The translations under genes and the position numbers were made by a program. A stretch of DNA of 64,000 nucleotides from Wyeomyia smithii (lineage: Eukaryota > Arthropoda > Insecta > Diptera > Culicidae). Numbering within the stretch: the stretch's first letter is position 1; each line of letters begins with the position of its first letter. The stretch covers positions 177,065,825-177,129,824 of the forward strand of contig NC_073696.1 of NCBI RefSeq assembly GCF_029784165.1, read 5' to 3'. Positions 1 through 10,678 of the stretch are shown here, in pieces. The notes under the pieces are model-generated. The model made no database searches. It had not been told where the DNA came from and worked only from the letters and a program-made list of their open reading frames with translations.

Positions 1-2349
1 TATAGCCGCCTTTCGATTCGCGACTATCAAAAGCAGTTATTTGTGGGATGGCTAGCTTATGCCGTGCTCCAGATCCTGGACAAATGGCAAGATCCGTGAA
101 TACCCGTGAAATGAAATACGACGACGCGGGAGATCACACCCATTTAAGGCTGCCACTCGTCTGCAAGCTAAACATTTACGTCGATGTAGACCTTCATTTG
201 CTTGGAGGGACACTATAAGGCATAATATGGGGCTAACGAAGCGCTGATGTATCAGGACTGGTTAGAATTAGCACAGCAAAAAAGAAAAAGATTTCATTCA
301 AAGTAGTAAATTCTGTTTGGTATCATTGATAACTGGCTCTCATAGAAGCTATTTTATGAAAATACCTGAGATCAATCACTTCACTTTCTACAAGGCAAAG
401 CGTTCCGCTAGATGTGAAGTATTTCAAACACAAATTTTATACCAACAATTAACTTATACATTGGAATTCTTACTAGAGACACAAAGAAGTTTTATTGTGA
501 GCTAGACACCTTTCAAGAAATTGTATGTATATCCCAGCTATTAACAAGCTAGATACTTGAGCCGCTAAAACACGTTATACTCACAGCAACATATTAATGA
601 GCAGTTTCAGATAAATTCTATATTAGACTCCTATCCAAATTCACTTAAACTATCAATTGAAAAAAGTAAACAGATAAACGTCGATGACTGCGGCCTTCAT
701 CAATCGATATCTCTTTTGGATTGTCTCCATGACAGTTGAATTACAATTTTTTTTATTTTTCTCTTAAACTTAATTGTTTTGTTTTGGAAACCAATGCGTT
801 TTTTCCTTGTCACGGTAATAATTTGAAATGCAAATGACATTTTATCATAAAATAATCACCAAGTCGTTAATGGGTATAATTACATTTAGCTGGTAAATTC
901 ATAGTGACAATAGGAATAATTTCCTCAGCTAATCACTGTAACTCTCGTAAGAAAATATGTGTCAAATGTTTTGTAGTGGGACTGTTGGCTACCAAATATT
1001 TATTATTTAGAGTGAAAAATAATTCCAGTTGAAGTTTTGAATTTTTTTTTCTAAAAATTGAAGTGTACAAATTTATTTCAACAAATACCTAGTTAAGTTT
1101 GAATGAAAATGGATTAACTTGTGTTTATTCTTATATATTCCATTTATAAATGATTAAGTCGCTTCGTATACGTGTTGTAATTTCTTGTTATGACTGGGTA
1201 TAATTTTAAGGGATAGGTTTCCCTCGAGATGTGAAAAGCCTGTGTTGTATGTGTCAACGATGCAGGCCTAATAAGTCAATCCTTGTGGGTTCGAGTATCG
1301 TTACCTCCTGTGTGTTCTTTCACTACATATATAAGTATTGTGTTTAAATTAAATTCAATTCAGCGTCTCGGCTGGTTTGATTTAGTCTGAAAAGAAACGA
1401 AGGCAGCCATTGTTTAGGGCAGTGGTTCCCACATCTTCTGTTCCGCGGAGCACTTTTTCAAGCACAAAATATTTGTCGGAGCACCTCAACTTGCTCAACT
1501 CGATAACTCAAAAATGCAGGTTGGTTCGCAAGTTTTGACTGTTGCACAAAGGAGTAACTCGAGTGAAAACCTGGCTTAAAAATTATTTTCGCTGCTACTT
1601 AGCAATATTTTGGGTAATTTTTGAGTGTGAAGCGGAAATAAATTTAATTCTATTTAATCATTGTTGAGCTGAAACTCTGTTTGGAGCATGAGGCAGGAAG
1701 CCATCAGGTTTTTTTTTCATCTATTTCCCACGTACGCGAAAATTTGTTAAAAATAGAATTTTTTCAAAACGGGTCGCAAATGTCAATCCAGACGTTTTCG
1801 GATGAGCTATAAAAAAGGATGTGTTCGTGATGATATGAACTTCCATTTCCCAGAAGAATATATGATCGGATTCCGCGGTATTTAATAACTTTTTTAATAT
1901 CGAAAACGCTCGAAAATACATGAAAATCACTAATTTCGAAAAGTTATTAAGAGTAGTTATAATTTTTAATTTCGGAATTTAGATGAAGAATAAAAAAAAT
2001 TCGGATTTTCTATCAACCGGTTTACTAGTATTGAACATAGAGAACTCATGTACTGCAAAAAATTGATCAAATGTCATTTTTTGACACCTGGCACAAGTTG
2101 TTAGTATGAATGCTTCGATTCCCAAAAAAAAAACTCGAAAATTTGTCAATTTTTACAGCACTCTCTGCATATGTAAATACCGTTTAAAGTTAATCGAGTG
2201 ATTGCATTTCGTAAAGCATTTATTCAAGCTGCAGAAAAAAATATGACAGCACCAAAAAGCTTAAAAATACTTTTTTCTTATTTTGGCCAGCTTTTTGTTC
2301 TAGGTACTCCTCTGTGTGTTGTGTAAATGAAGGCTTTGCTGAAACCTGT
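1..2349. other. Intergenic, no gene seen
   Basis: AT-rich sequence with short unrelated frames. A B box-like GGGTTCGAGTATCG at about 1287-1300 hints at an old tRNA-derived fragment, and a hAT-like end lies at 1420. Nothing else is supported. Confidence 0.4.
1420..1500. mobile_element. Isolated hAT-like terminus
   Basis: CAGTGGTTCCCACATCTTCT followed by CCGCGGAGCAC has the form of a hAT left end and is complementary in its first ten bases to the end at 36094-36103. No second end was found nearby. Confidence 0.35.
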
Positions 2350-3560
2350 TACCTCTAGCGAGATCGTTGCTATCTTAACCTACTCGAGGTGCTAACTGGG
2401 ATACGAGTAACCTTAGTGAAGCTTGGGTCCCAACTTTGGTGGGAATCTTGGTTGCGTGCTCACCTAGAAGAGTGTTTGCAATCGTCTGTCGGGCAGCGTA
2501 TAACTGCGTCTGATTCGGAGCGGACAGTTGAGCTCTGGAATGTTGAAAGTACCCTAATAAGAACAATTAAGACCTAAACACGAATCGGAACAGTCGATAC
2601 GACCCAGACGAACAAAAGAGACAATGACTGTAAAAACGGTGCTTGGAATATCAGAAAAATACCTAGAACCAGCACGCGTGAGCATATTGACCAGAGAACT
2701 GCGAAATGTGAAAGTCAAAGTCGCATTCATCCAAGATGAGCGATCACCGTAGATCCTACCGCGGAAACAACTTTCAAGTACCACATATACTGCAATGGCG
2801 TCAACAGAGACGAACGTGGTGTCGATGTATTCGTTATGTAAGGAAAACCGATCGAGCGTGTCATTAGTAGGAGGTTGAAGTCCCATCATTGACCGCTTAG
2901 GCATGTTCAGAACCAAGAGCAAATTCTTAAATTACAGCCTAATGTTTACGCAGCGACAACCCGACGATTTAAATGAGAAGTTCAAAGATCTCTTCGATAA
3001 AACATGCGGAGAGTACCTAAAACATGATATAAATTCGTCACCGGGGACGCGAACGCGCATGTTGGATAGAATTAGTTCTTTCGGCTCGTATTCACACGAA
3101 GGTGGCAGCAAAGAGTGTGACACGCTAGATGAGGGAGACACATCTAAAGGCTAGAGCAGCCAAAACAGATTCCTTCAACGTAAGAAATGCGAGCACCGCA
3201 AACGATCTCTTGTGGAAGCTGAGGTATGGTTCTCCAGGCACGACACTAGGTTTTATAAAGTAGTAACTATACCAATCTCTGCCAAGTCCAACAACGCGGA
3301 GCCAGCAAGACACTGGTGGTCATGCGTTGAAAACAACACTTGAAGGTTTAACGACGAAGAGAATAGAGCTGTCGATAGGAACAGGAGAAAAATTGAACAA
3401 GATGGACAAACTGTAGATTCACCATGCTTGAAAAAGGTCAAAAAAGTTTGTAAAGAGCTTAAAAGCCACATAATAACTGAAATGGCAATTTTCAAAGATA
3501 GCAGTGAGGAGCTATTGCTTTGTTGCAGATAGAACACAAACATAAGTTTCTGTCCTTGAT
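2350..3560 (+). pseudogene. LINE remnant: apurinic-type endonuclease and RT leader (RTE-like)
   Basis: Fragments in shifting frames read as the N-terminal endonuclease of an RTE/BovB-type non-LTR retrotransposon. These are KVAFIQDER near 2719, GVNRDERGV near 2800, and the stretch PDDLNEKFKDLF...CGEYLKHDI at 2958-3030. From about 3360 the reading DGQTVDSPCLKKVKKVCKEL matches the pre-RT segment of the copy at 24.9-25.0 kb. Several stops and frameshifts interrupt it and the RT itself is absent. It is an immobile fragment. Confidence 0.65.
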
Positions 3561-4288
3561 TCAAAAATACAGGTGCACCGACAAATATATTGATTTAAAA
3601 GTGCTCCGCCGATATGGAAAGCTGACAAAAAAAATCTTTCCTTCTGCGGTTGGTGTTAATTTTTATCAAAATTGCCCCTTAGCACTTGCAAATGCTTTGC
3701 GGAACATCAACTTGAACGTTAGTGCTAACACAAATATTTCTTGAATTTTATTTATTTGCTAATCTGCTTAATATAGACCACTTCCTCTAGTGGACCACCT
3801 GAACTTCTTACACCAAATAACACATTATAAATATACTTATTTTGATTTATGCTTTGACAACTTCAATAATGTTCTTCATTAGAAATGTCACAACAGACGT
3901 TTACTATAATATACTTCATTAAAGCTGCAAAAAATGTCTTTTAAAAACAGTTAACTGGTTCGCCATGGTTCGTTAACGTTTTCATAGGAAATGGCTTTAC
4001 CAAAAACTGTACTGACATCACACTTTCTGAGCGAAAATAATCAGATTTTCGATGAACGGTTAGTAGGATAATAGTGTCTTTTAAAGATAAGCAATAAATT
4101 TTACCAGAAAAACACTTAAAATATTGAAAAAATAGTGGCCCAACTAGGGGTGGAAATAATACTGTTTTCCTTATTCCGGCATGCTTCATTTCGAACAAGA
4201 ACATCATCGAAATAACGCCGCGAATCAAAGTTACCATAGTTACCATAAATTTGTTATGATCGTGTTATTGTATAAAATTGCGGCTAAA

Positions 4289-4690
4289 ATGGGGAAAACG
4301 CCGGAAATTGGTAAAAAATATACTGAAGCAGCTGTTACTGAGTGTCTTCAAGCAATAAAAAGTGGTGTTTCGACTAGAGAAGCTTGCAGGCGCTTCAATG
4401 TTCCACGATCCACCGTAATGTTCCGTGCAAGCAGCAAGTGGTCAGGAAAATCACGAAAAGGTAAACAAACTGCATTGACTGCCGCGGAAGAGGATTCAAT
4501 TGTCGGTTGGATAACTCGAATGGCACGTAAAAGATTCCCTGTTACGAAAGAACGGGTGCAGTCTACGGTTGATCCAGATCCAGAACTATCAGTGCGTAAG
4601 CCGGAGTTGGTTTCATCAGCGGCAACTACGGTTAAAGAGATGTATTATTTAGACCTGGCCCGAATTAGGAAATTGTTGTGGTCCAAATAA
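4289..4690 (+). pseudogene. Truncated pogo/Tigger-like transposase (Psq-type HTH)
   Basis: A 133-codon frame opens with a pipsqueak-type helix-turn-helix (residues about 5-50, containing GVSTREACRRFNVPRSTV) of the kind that binds the terminal repeats of pogo/Tigger elements. It runs into the start of a CENP-B-like HTH (EEDSIVGWITRMARKRFPVTKERV). It then jumps to a segment resembling the later part of the family protein (DPELSVRKPELVSSAA) and ends at a stop. The whole DDE catalytic domain is missing, and the jump indicates an internal deletion. The start at 4289 (MGKTP) is preferred over the upstream in-frame ATG at 4256 because the conserved domain follows it directly. An exapted DNA-binding protein is possible, but a dead transposon fragment is simpler. 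Confidence 0.7.
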
Positions 4691-4959
4691 GGAAACGGTG
4701 GCCCATTAAAGGAAACTGAAAAGATGATTTATTTCTTTTATTAGTTATACCCTATTCTCTATTTTAGGATTATTGTTGTCCTTTTATTGTATGATGAAGT
4801 AAACTGAAAAAAAAGTATGAAACAAAGAGGCCCTTCTTGTTGGGTTTAAGAATTGGTAATAATTTTCCCAATAGTTCAGTTTTTTTTACAGAAAACTCCA
4901 AAGGTTTTCTTCCCTGATTTTATCATTGGACATAATTTCACGTATAGTACCATTTGCTA

Positions 4960-5160
4960 ACTCCCCTAACTGGTACGATGCTGGTCTAACAAGCCAGTTG
5001 TCGTATGTTCGAGTCCCGGCGACTGTTGGTGTCAGCAGGAACGTAGCACTATCCCCGCAATTGTCCTGTACACTAACAGTTGTATGCAAAGTCTGTGTAT
5101 AATAAACGAAAGGTCGAGTTTGGATACGGAATGTAGCACCAAGGCTTTACTTTGCTTACC
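4960..5160 (+). repeat. tRNA-related SINE, copy A
   Basis: Begins with a tRNA-like head: CTGGTCTAACAAGCCAG, then a pol III B box-like GTTCGAGTCCC at about 5008-5018. A body shared with the copies at 26.15, 32.64 and 45.4 kb follows (GTGTCAGCAGGA, ATTGTCCTGTACACTAAC, AATAAACGAAAGG). A box A is not clear. It is the best preserved copy in the window. Confidence 0.7.
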
Positions 5161-5184
5161 GTCTGCTAAAACTTATGTTAGGAA

Positions 5185-5353
5185 TAAAAAACAAAAGAAA
5201 GTTACTCTAAAGCTCAAAACAGTTGCCCTTAAAAGATCATACCTTTTGATCATTCTTGTGAATTTTGGTGCCCATTCACAGGAATGGTTAAAAAGCAATA
5301 ACCTTTTTGGGGCAACTGTTTTGAGCTTCAAGGTTACTTTTTTTTGCTTTTGT
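5185..5353. mobile_element. Hairpin MITE next to SINE copy A
   Basis: The left arm (about 5187-5231, containing AAAGCTCAAAACAGTTGCCC) and right arm (about 5308-5353, containing GGGCAACTGTTTTGAGCTT) are reverse complements, separated by about 75 bases. A diverged relative with the CACAGGAATGG centre and the TTTTGAGCTCAGGGGCAAC arm lies at about 45248-45365. No coding content. Confidence 0.65.
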
Positions 5354-6774
5354 CTAGTAGTGTAATTAAATGGCCTACAAATGCACGAATAGCGAATTTA
5401 AGTGATTGGAAAGATACTCATTTTATCAAATGCCATGTTGTTCTCCCCGGTACTGGTATAGCGAAGGTGCCTTTTCATGACAATCGTACAGTACCACCCG
5501 CATACGTGCAACGGTTTTTATGTAGATATATTTTTAATGAATTTCATTGTTGCCCAAGTTGAAAACTAAATATCTTGACTAACGACAATCATTTTTTTAG
5601 ATTGTACCTAATTTCGTAAGCAGTGCTGTGTATAGCGCGTCTGATATGCATTACTTGCAATGTTAGGTATAAAAAACGGTACGAGAAAAAAATATTGTCG
5701 TTGGTCGAAAATATTAGTTTCCAAGTCCAACGATAATATTCAAGAAAATCAACTAAAAGGTTGCCCTACTCAAGCTGGCTTTTCCCTACTCCAAAAGACA
5801 TTCGGCCCCGTTGTGCTTAGCGGTTGGGCCTAAATAAATATTAGAGTTAAAAAAAAGTAGGAGGGTGGTATTCAAGACACGACCGCATGACGTTGGACTA
5901 CGGTATTCTCATATTCCATTAAAACAATTAATAGAAACAATTGCAACTCTAGTATTTGCTGCAATTTTATCTAACAGTGTATTTCTGAATGTTGAGACGT
6001 TAAAACGTTATAAATAATAATATATACTAAAAGAATGGATATCTTTCATTTAATCGCTGTCATTTCATACATATTCGAATTAACCCTTTGTTTGCTGCAC
6101 TACCAAGACAATCATTTAATTGAGCGAATTGGTAAAATTTTCCTATCTAAGCCAAAAGCAAACTTTACGAAACTATCTGAAATTGGAGCCCAGAACGATT
6201 CAACCGAAAGTTTAAATTTGAAAATTGTTTGTCATTTAATCGATAAAACTCATTCTAGGTTAGTTCCAGCCCAGCATATAACTTCATGTATTTGAAAAAA
6301 AAAAACGTTTGGTTCAATAACTCAATATAGCAAGAGCTCAATCACACGTTTTTCGGTAGTTGTTATCAAGGTTTGGGCGAGTGACAGGAAAATATCCTAA
6401 CTTCTTCAGTTGTGATTTAGAGCATTTCTAATTGTTTTGTTATTTTTCACGATAGCGACAAGTTTGTTTCTTTCTCTGTGTGCGAGAAACAAAATCAAAA
6501 CCGCGCACCGAGAAACAAAAACGAAAATTTAATGAATGCTCATTGAGAAAACTTGCAACTCTTTTTACTAATCATTTATGATACTCAAAAGACCCCGTTT
6601 TGATCTAAATCAAATTTCTAGTAAATAAGTGTTGATCATTCATAGGTAGTAATTTTTCCTCGATGAATAAAGACTGGCTGAAGAAGTTAAAATCGCTGCT
6701 GTAAAATCAAATTCACAACTGTGTTCGTTAAGACGTTTTAATATTTTCAATGACAATAATAATCTTCGATAAAC
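5354..6774. other. Intergenic, repeat scraps only
   Basis: A tail-like CATTCGGCCCCGTTGTGCTT then GCGGTTGGGCCTAAATAAAT at about 5800-5840, and GGTGGTATTCAAGACACGAC at about 5864-5883, which resembles GATGGTATCCAAGATACAAC at about 44965-44984. No gene is recognisable. Confidence 0.35.
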
Positions 6775-7125
6775 ACCCGCTATAGTTATTCACACACATG
6801 CTATAACTATCTAAACACGCGTTAAAACTATTCATACACACGCTGTAGCTATAGCTATCCATACACACGCTATTCCTTTCCATACATCCGATACAACTAT
6901 CTATACACACGCATAAGCTATCCAACCATGTGCTATTAATATCCATACATACGCTATAACTAATCATTACACACGCAGCAGCTATCCACACACAAGCTAT
7001 AACTATCCGTACACACGCTGAAGATATACACGCAATAGCCATAATATGCTACACATGCTAGTGTCTTACACACGCTATAGCTAGCCATACACACGCAACA
7101 GCGCCATCCCTATCATCGCAAATGT
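6775..7125. repeat. Degenerate 21-bp minisatellite
   Basis: About 15 irregular copies of a unit near CTATAACTATCCATACACACG. On the - strand the 21-bp period yields repeated SVCMDSY-like heptapeptides, which explains the open frame 6728-7042. It is not a gene. Confidence 0.75.
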
Positions 7126-7439
7126 CATAGCAATACAGATGCACATACGCTATATGTGCACACTGCACACACACTAAATGGCGGTAGCTTTCCTAGTGGC
7201 GGTGCTGGCTCGTGCAGTTTCTGGCTGTTTTCATCCAACGATATCTGAATTGGATTACCGCTGGTGGGGTCCAACTCAGATCGAAGGAGAACCGAACTGA
7301 ATGAAGAAATGCAGCTTCCCACAACCTCCGCCGCTGCTGCCTGATACCACCGCTCTGGTTCTGCTGCAGCTCAGTTTGGCCGCTGGAATCAGCCACCGCT
7401 GCTGATTATACAAGACCGGCCTGGTGGCTTTTCACTTGT

Positions 7440-7860
7440 TAACTGATGACTGCTATGAGACGACACAGGCTATTATATAGCCCAAAGCAAAAATCCATCC
7501 GCGAGCAAACAAGAAGCGAGCTTGTGATTGGTTGAATGTGCACGACTTTTAACACAACTTTCAACTAGTTTAGTATCGAAAACATATTTAAATTATTATA
7601 TGACAATCTTGCGCAATATTTTCCCTAACAATCAAGCCATTGGTGTTTAGAATCTGTTCAGTGGTAATGATAAAAGAAGCATTTTAAAACGGTGTTGAAA
7701 CACCTGTTGCAGCTACCGAAAGCGAGCTCGTTATTGGTTGAATGCTGTGAGACTGTTTACAAAGTCAGATCGGTTGTATCCGTTAGTGTCGACTGTGCTT
7801 GTGAAGAGAGGTGGTGATTGGTTGCTCGGTATGATTTAGACAATCGATGTGATTTATCAA
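7440..7860 (-). promoter_or_regulatory. Possible - strand promoter: TATA box with three CCAAT boxes
   Basis: Read on the - strand, TATATAAT lies at about 7479-7472. CCAAT pentamers lie upstream at 7531-7527, 7737-7733 and 7821-7817. Two of them sit inside a directly repeated 23-base block (7516-7538 and 7722-7744, 21 of 23 identical). A TATA box with several CCAATCA-type boxes recalls core-histone promoters, but the following - strand sequence (7396-7150) encodes nothing I recognise. A dead or diverged gene is possible. Confidence 0.3.
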
Positions 7861-10678
7861 TTTTTCAATAGTGTATCTCGAACAATAGGTTATTTTTGTT
7901 ACATAAATTCAACCGTAAAAGAATTTCTGATCGGTTGATGCCAAAACCTCGAAATTCTGAAAAGAAATGACTGATATATAAGCGCTCAAAACCTGACCAC
8001 TTTTCCCTGGTTTTCCCCGGTTGAATTACTAGATTTTCAAATTCAGGTGCCTAACTTCGATATAGACGTTAGTCCAACGTCAAAAAACTAAAAGGTTAAA
8101 ATAGTTTCAACAGTCGCGAGGTGTACGATCCAAGAAAATTTGTTAAACAATGTTTGAACGGTTGAAAGGTTTTTAGTTTAATTTGTTCTATTGACGTTGA
8201 TTGTAAATTGTTACTGAATTTCCGCTTTAAAAATCTCTTGAATGCAGTCCTGTCTTAACTTGATTTTGATAGATTCAACTATTCAAGATCACCTTTTTGC
8301 CTGGTCATTGAAGCAAAAAATAATAATTTTTTGGTGCATGTTCAAACTATTGGAGCGAACTGTTCGAACGATGCACTGTAAAATCAATGTAGGATGGAAC
8401 AGCAAAAAATGAATGCGAAAGCTTGGGCACCGATTTGCTGCAGAGTTTTGTTCGAAGTTGCATATCTGTTCTGTGGCAATACTCATATAAGCTGGTGTTT
8501 GGCCATCTTTGGCTATTTACCATGAACATTATTGTCAAAGAGCTATTTGATTAGTGTTGTATAAAAGTTATTGTGATTGATCACTCTTGAATATAACAAT
8601 GAAAAGTAATGTAACAAAAATTTTTTATGTAGTTCTCCGTCAACCTTGCGGTCATGGCTTTGCATACAACCCTTCTATTATTTTAGGCTAAATTACCGAT
8701 TATTCTTAGTGATACTTGAAAAAGAAAGTTGATGACGCGTTACACACTGCGGTGACGCATCCTTTCACAAAGATCTTCTTATGTACAAGTCTTTCTATAG
8801 TTGTAGGCTCTAGTAAAAACACCACATGTATAATCGTATGTTCGCTTTTCTTTGTTCCCGCCCACTGAGCAGGAGAAGGCTCGTCAATTTATATACAATT
8901 AAATCAATCGATTGACTTGCTAATTCGTTTATTGCCCTCTATCCCTTTATCGTGAATGTGGTACACAGAATTTCACATTGTGTTTGATTAGTTTATTACT
9001 GGATGAACATACATGTATATATTGGCGTAATAGCAGTACAAACTCAGCCATAGACGCACATTACTGAATCACAATTCGGAAATTCAAATTAGCAGGTCTA
9101 ATTTTAACTGCATATATATATATATATAAGTAGAGCTGTTTCCACTTATATGAAACGAACTTTGACACAACACAGAGGATTTCCTGCTTCTGAGCACACT
9201 CAATCACTTTTTCGGTTTGCAGAAGAAAAGACCGTTTGTAACACAATGAAAATGGGTCGAAAGGCTGCAAATTGCCAATCATAATTTGAATGGCATCTTA
9301 TTTTAGTAACTATCGGTGCAATAGTACAACATACATAGGCAAAACTTGATCTGTTTTTTTTTGGTAATATAAGAAAATAAAATTTGTAGTAGATGCTGGT
9401 GCTCCCAGCAGCCGGCATGCTTTTTGCGTCTTGCGTCGGCGATAATCGCATCCCTGCTGATTCACAATTGACTGGAATAAAACGACCGCCTAACGAGTCA
9501 TGATATCGAGGAGTTGAGTGGTGTGGTGCGGTGTGTATATTCAATTGCAGGGTGCAGGGAGGTGGAAAAATTCATAGCAACAGTTGCGGTTGGAAACCGG
9601 GCATACGATTTAGGTCTATTGGAAATGGACACAATCCGTTGCGTCGAGAACTTTTATGTTTTATTCAGTTCAGGTGCCAGATCAAATTCATCTGCATTGT
9701 CTTGTTGACCGAATACTTGAATTTCGCGGATTACTAAAACGTTAGGAAGATACCTGTTTTATTTCACCTAGTATTGATCTCATTACTTACATTTTTCGAG
9801 CTGTTCCTTATGTATGCCTTTCTTTGAAAGTCATCCGTACATTGTAAATTCATCGCAACGTGCATATATGGCCTTGCAAAGCTTTTATCATAGAAACTCT
9901 TTAGTATTGAATGATGAGAAATACATTTTCTTCGACAATTTTAATGTAATTATTTGTTTAATGTAATTATTTGTATTTATATTATAAGTATACAACACTT
10001 GGAATTTCATTTTGTCATTTTCATTTGAATCTATGTTCATATTTCATTTTCACACATTTTACGCTTATCGCTCTCATTCGTGTTCTTCTTTCTCTTGTTT
10101 ATCATCCACTCCACTTATCGACTAAGACCCCCCAGCTTCGTTAAAACCTAAATCAGCGCTGGAGAATACATCCAATCAAAAAACGGTGCAATGATAACAG
10201 CAAATTGGTACATTTTTATATTCTAGCTCTCTTGATCATTGCATTACATTGCATGCAAGAGCTATAAAAACTTTTATGAAAACTCCTACCTTGCCGATCC
10301 AGCACAATGAACTTTCGTTACACTGCCATCTAGTTGAAATATTTATTGAACATTTGCTCGCCTATATTCAAGGTCAGGTTACTGTGTATCATCTAGAAAA
10401 ATTTGTACACAAAAGCAAAAGCAGACACCTCCTACCTAACCAACTTCAATAAAAAAAAATCAGTCACTTTTGCATCGGCCGGCACAGAACAACACCGAAT
10501 AAATTGCGTGCGTGTATAAGATTGTGTTCCTCTGTCGCAGCCTCAGTAAACCAACAAAAAATCAACACGACGATCAGTATTCGTTCAACCTTCCAAGCTC
10601 TGCTACAAAAACTTGTGATTGAAGTTCGATTGGCGTACGAATCTTGCTGAGTTGCCGGGTTATCCATAAAAACTAACG
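7861..10678. other. Intergenic region upstream of Sqor
   Basis: No coding frame with recognisable content. A short TA run is at 9111-9130. The last 200 bases (10470-10678) are less AT-rich and probably hold the Sqor promoter and 5' UTR; no clear TATA box was seen. Confidence 0.4.

Noticed and set aside
7193..7396. Histone gene downstream of the CCAAT/TATA region
   Set aside because: The promoter pattern suggested one, but no histone fold motif could be read in any frame.
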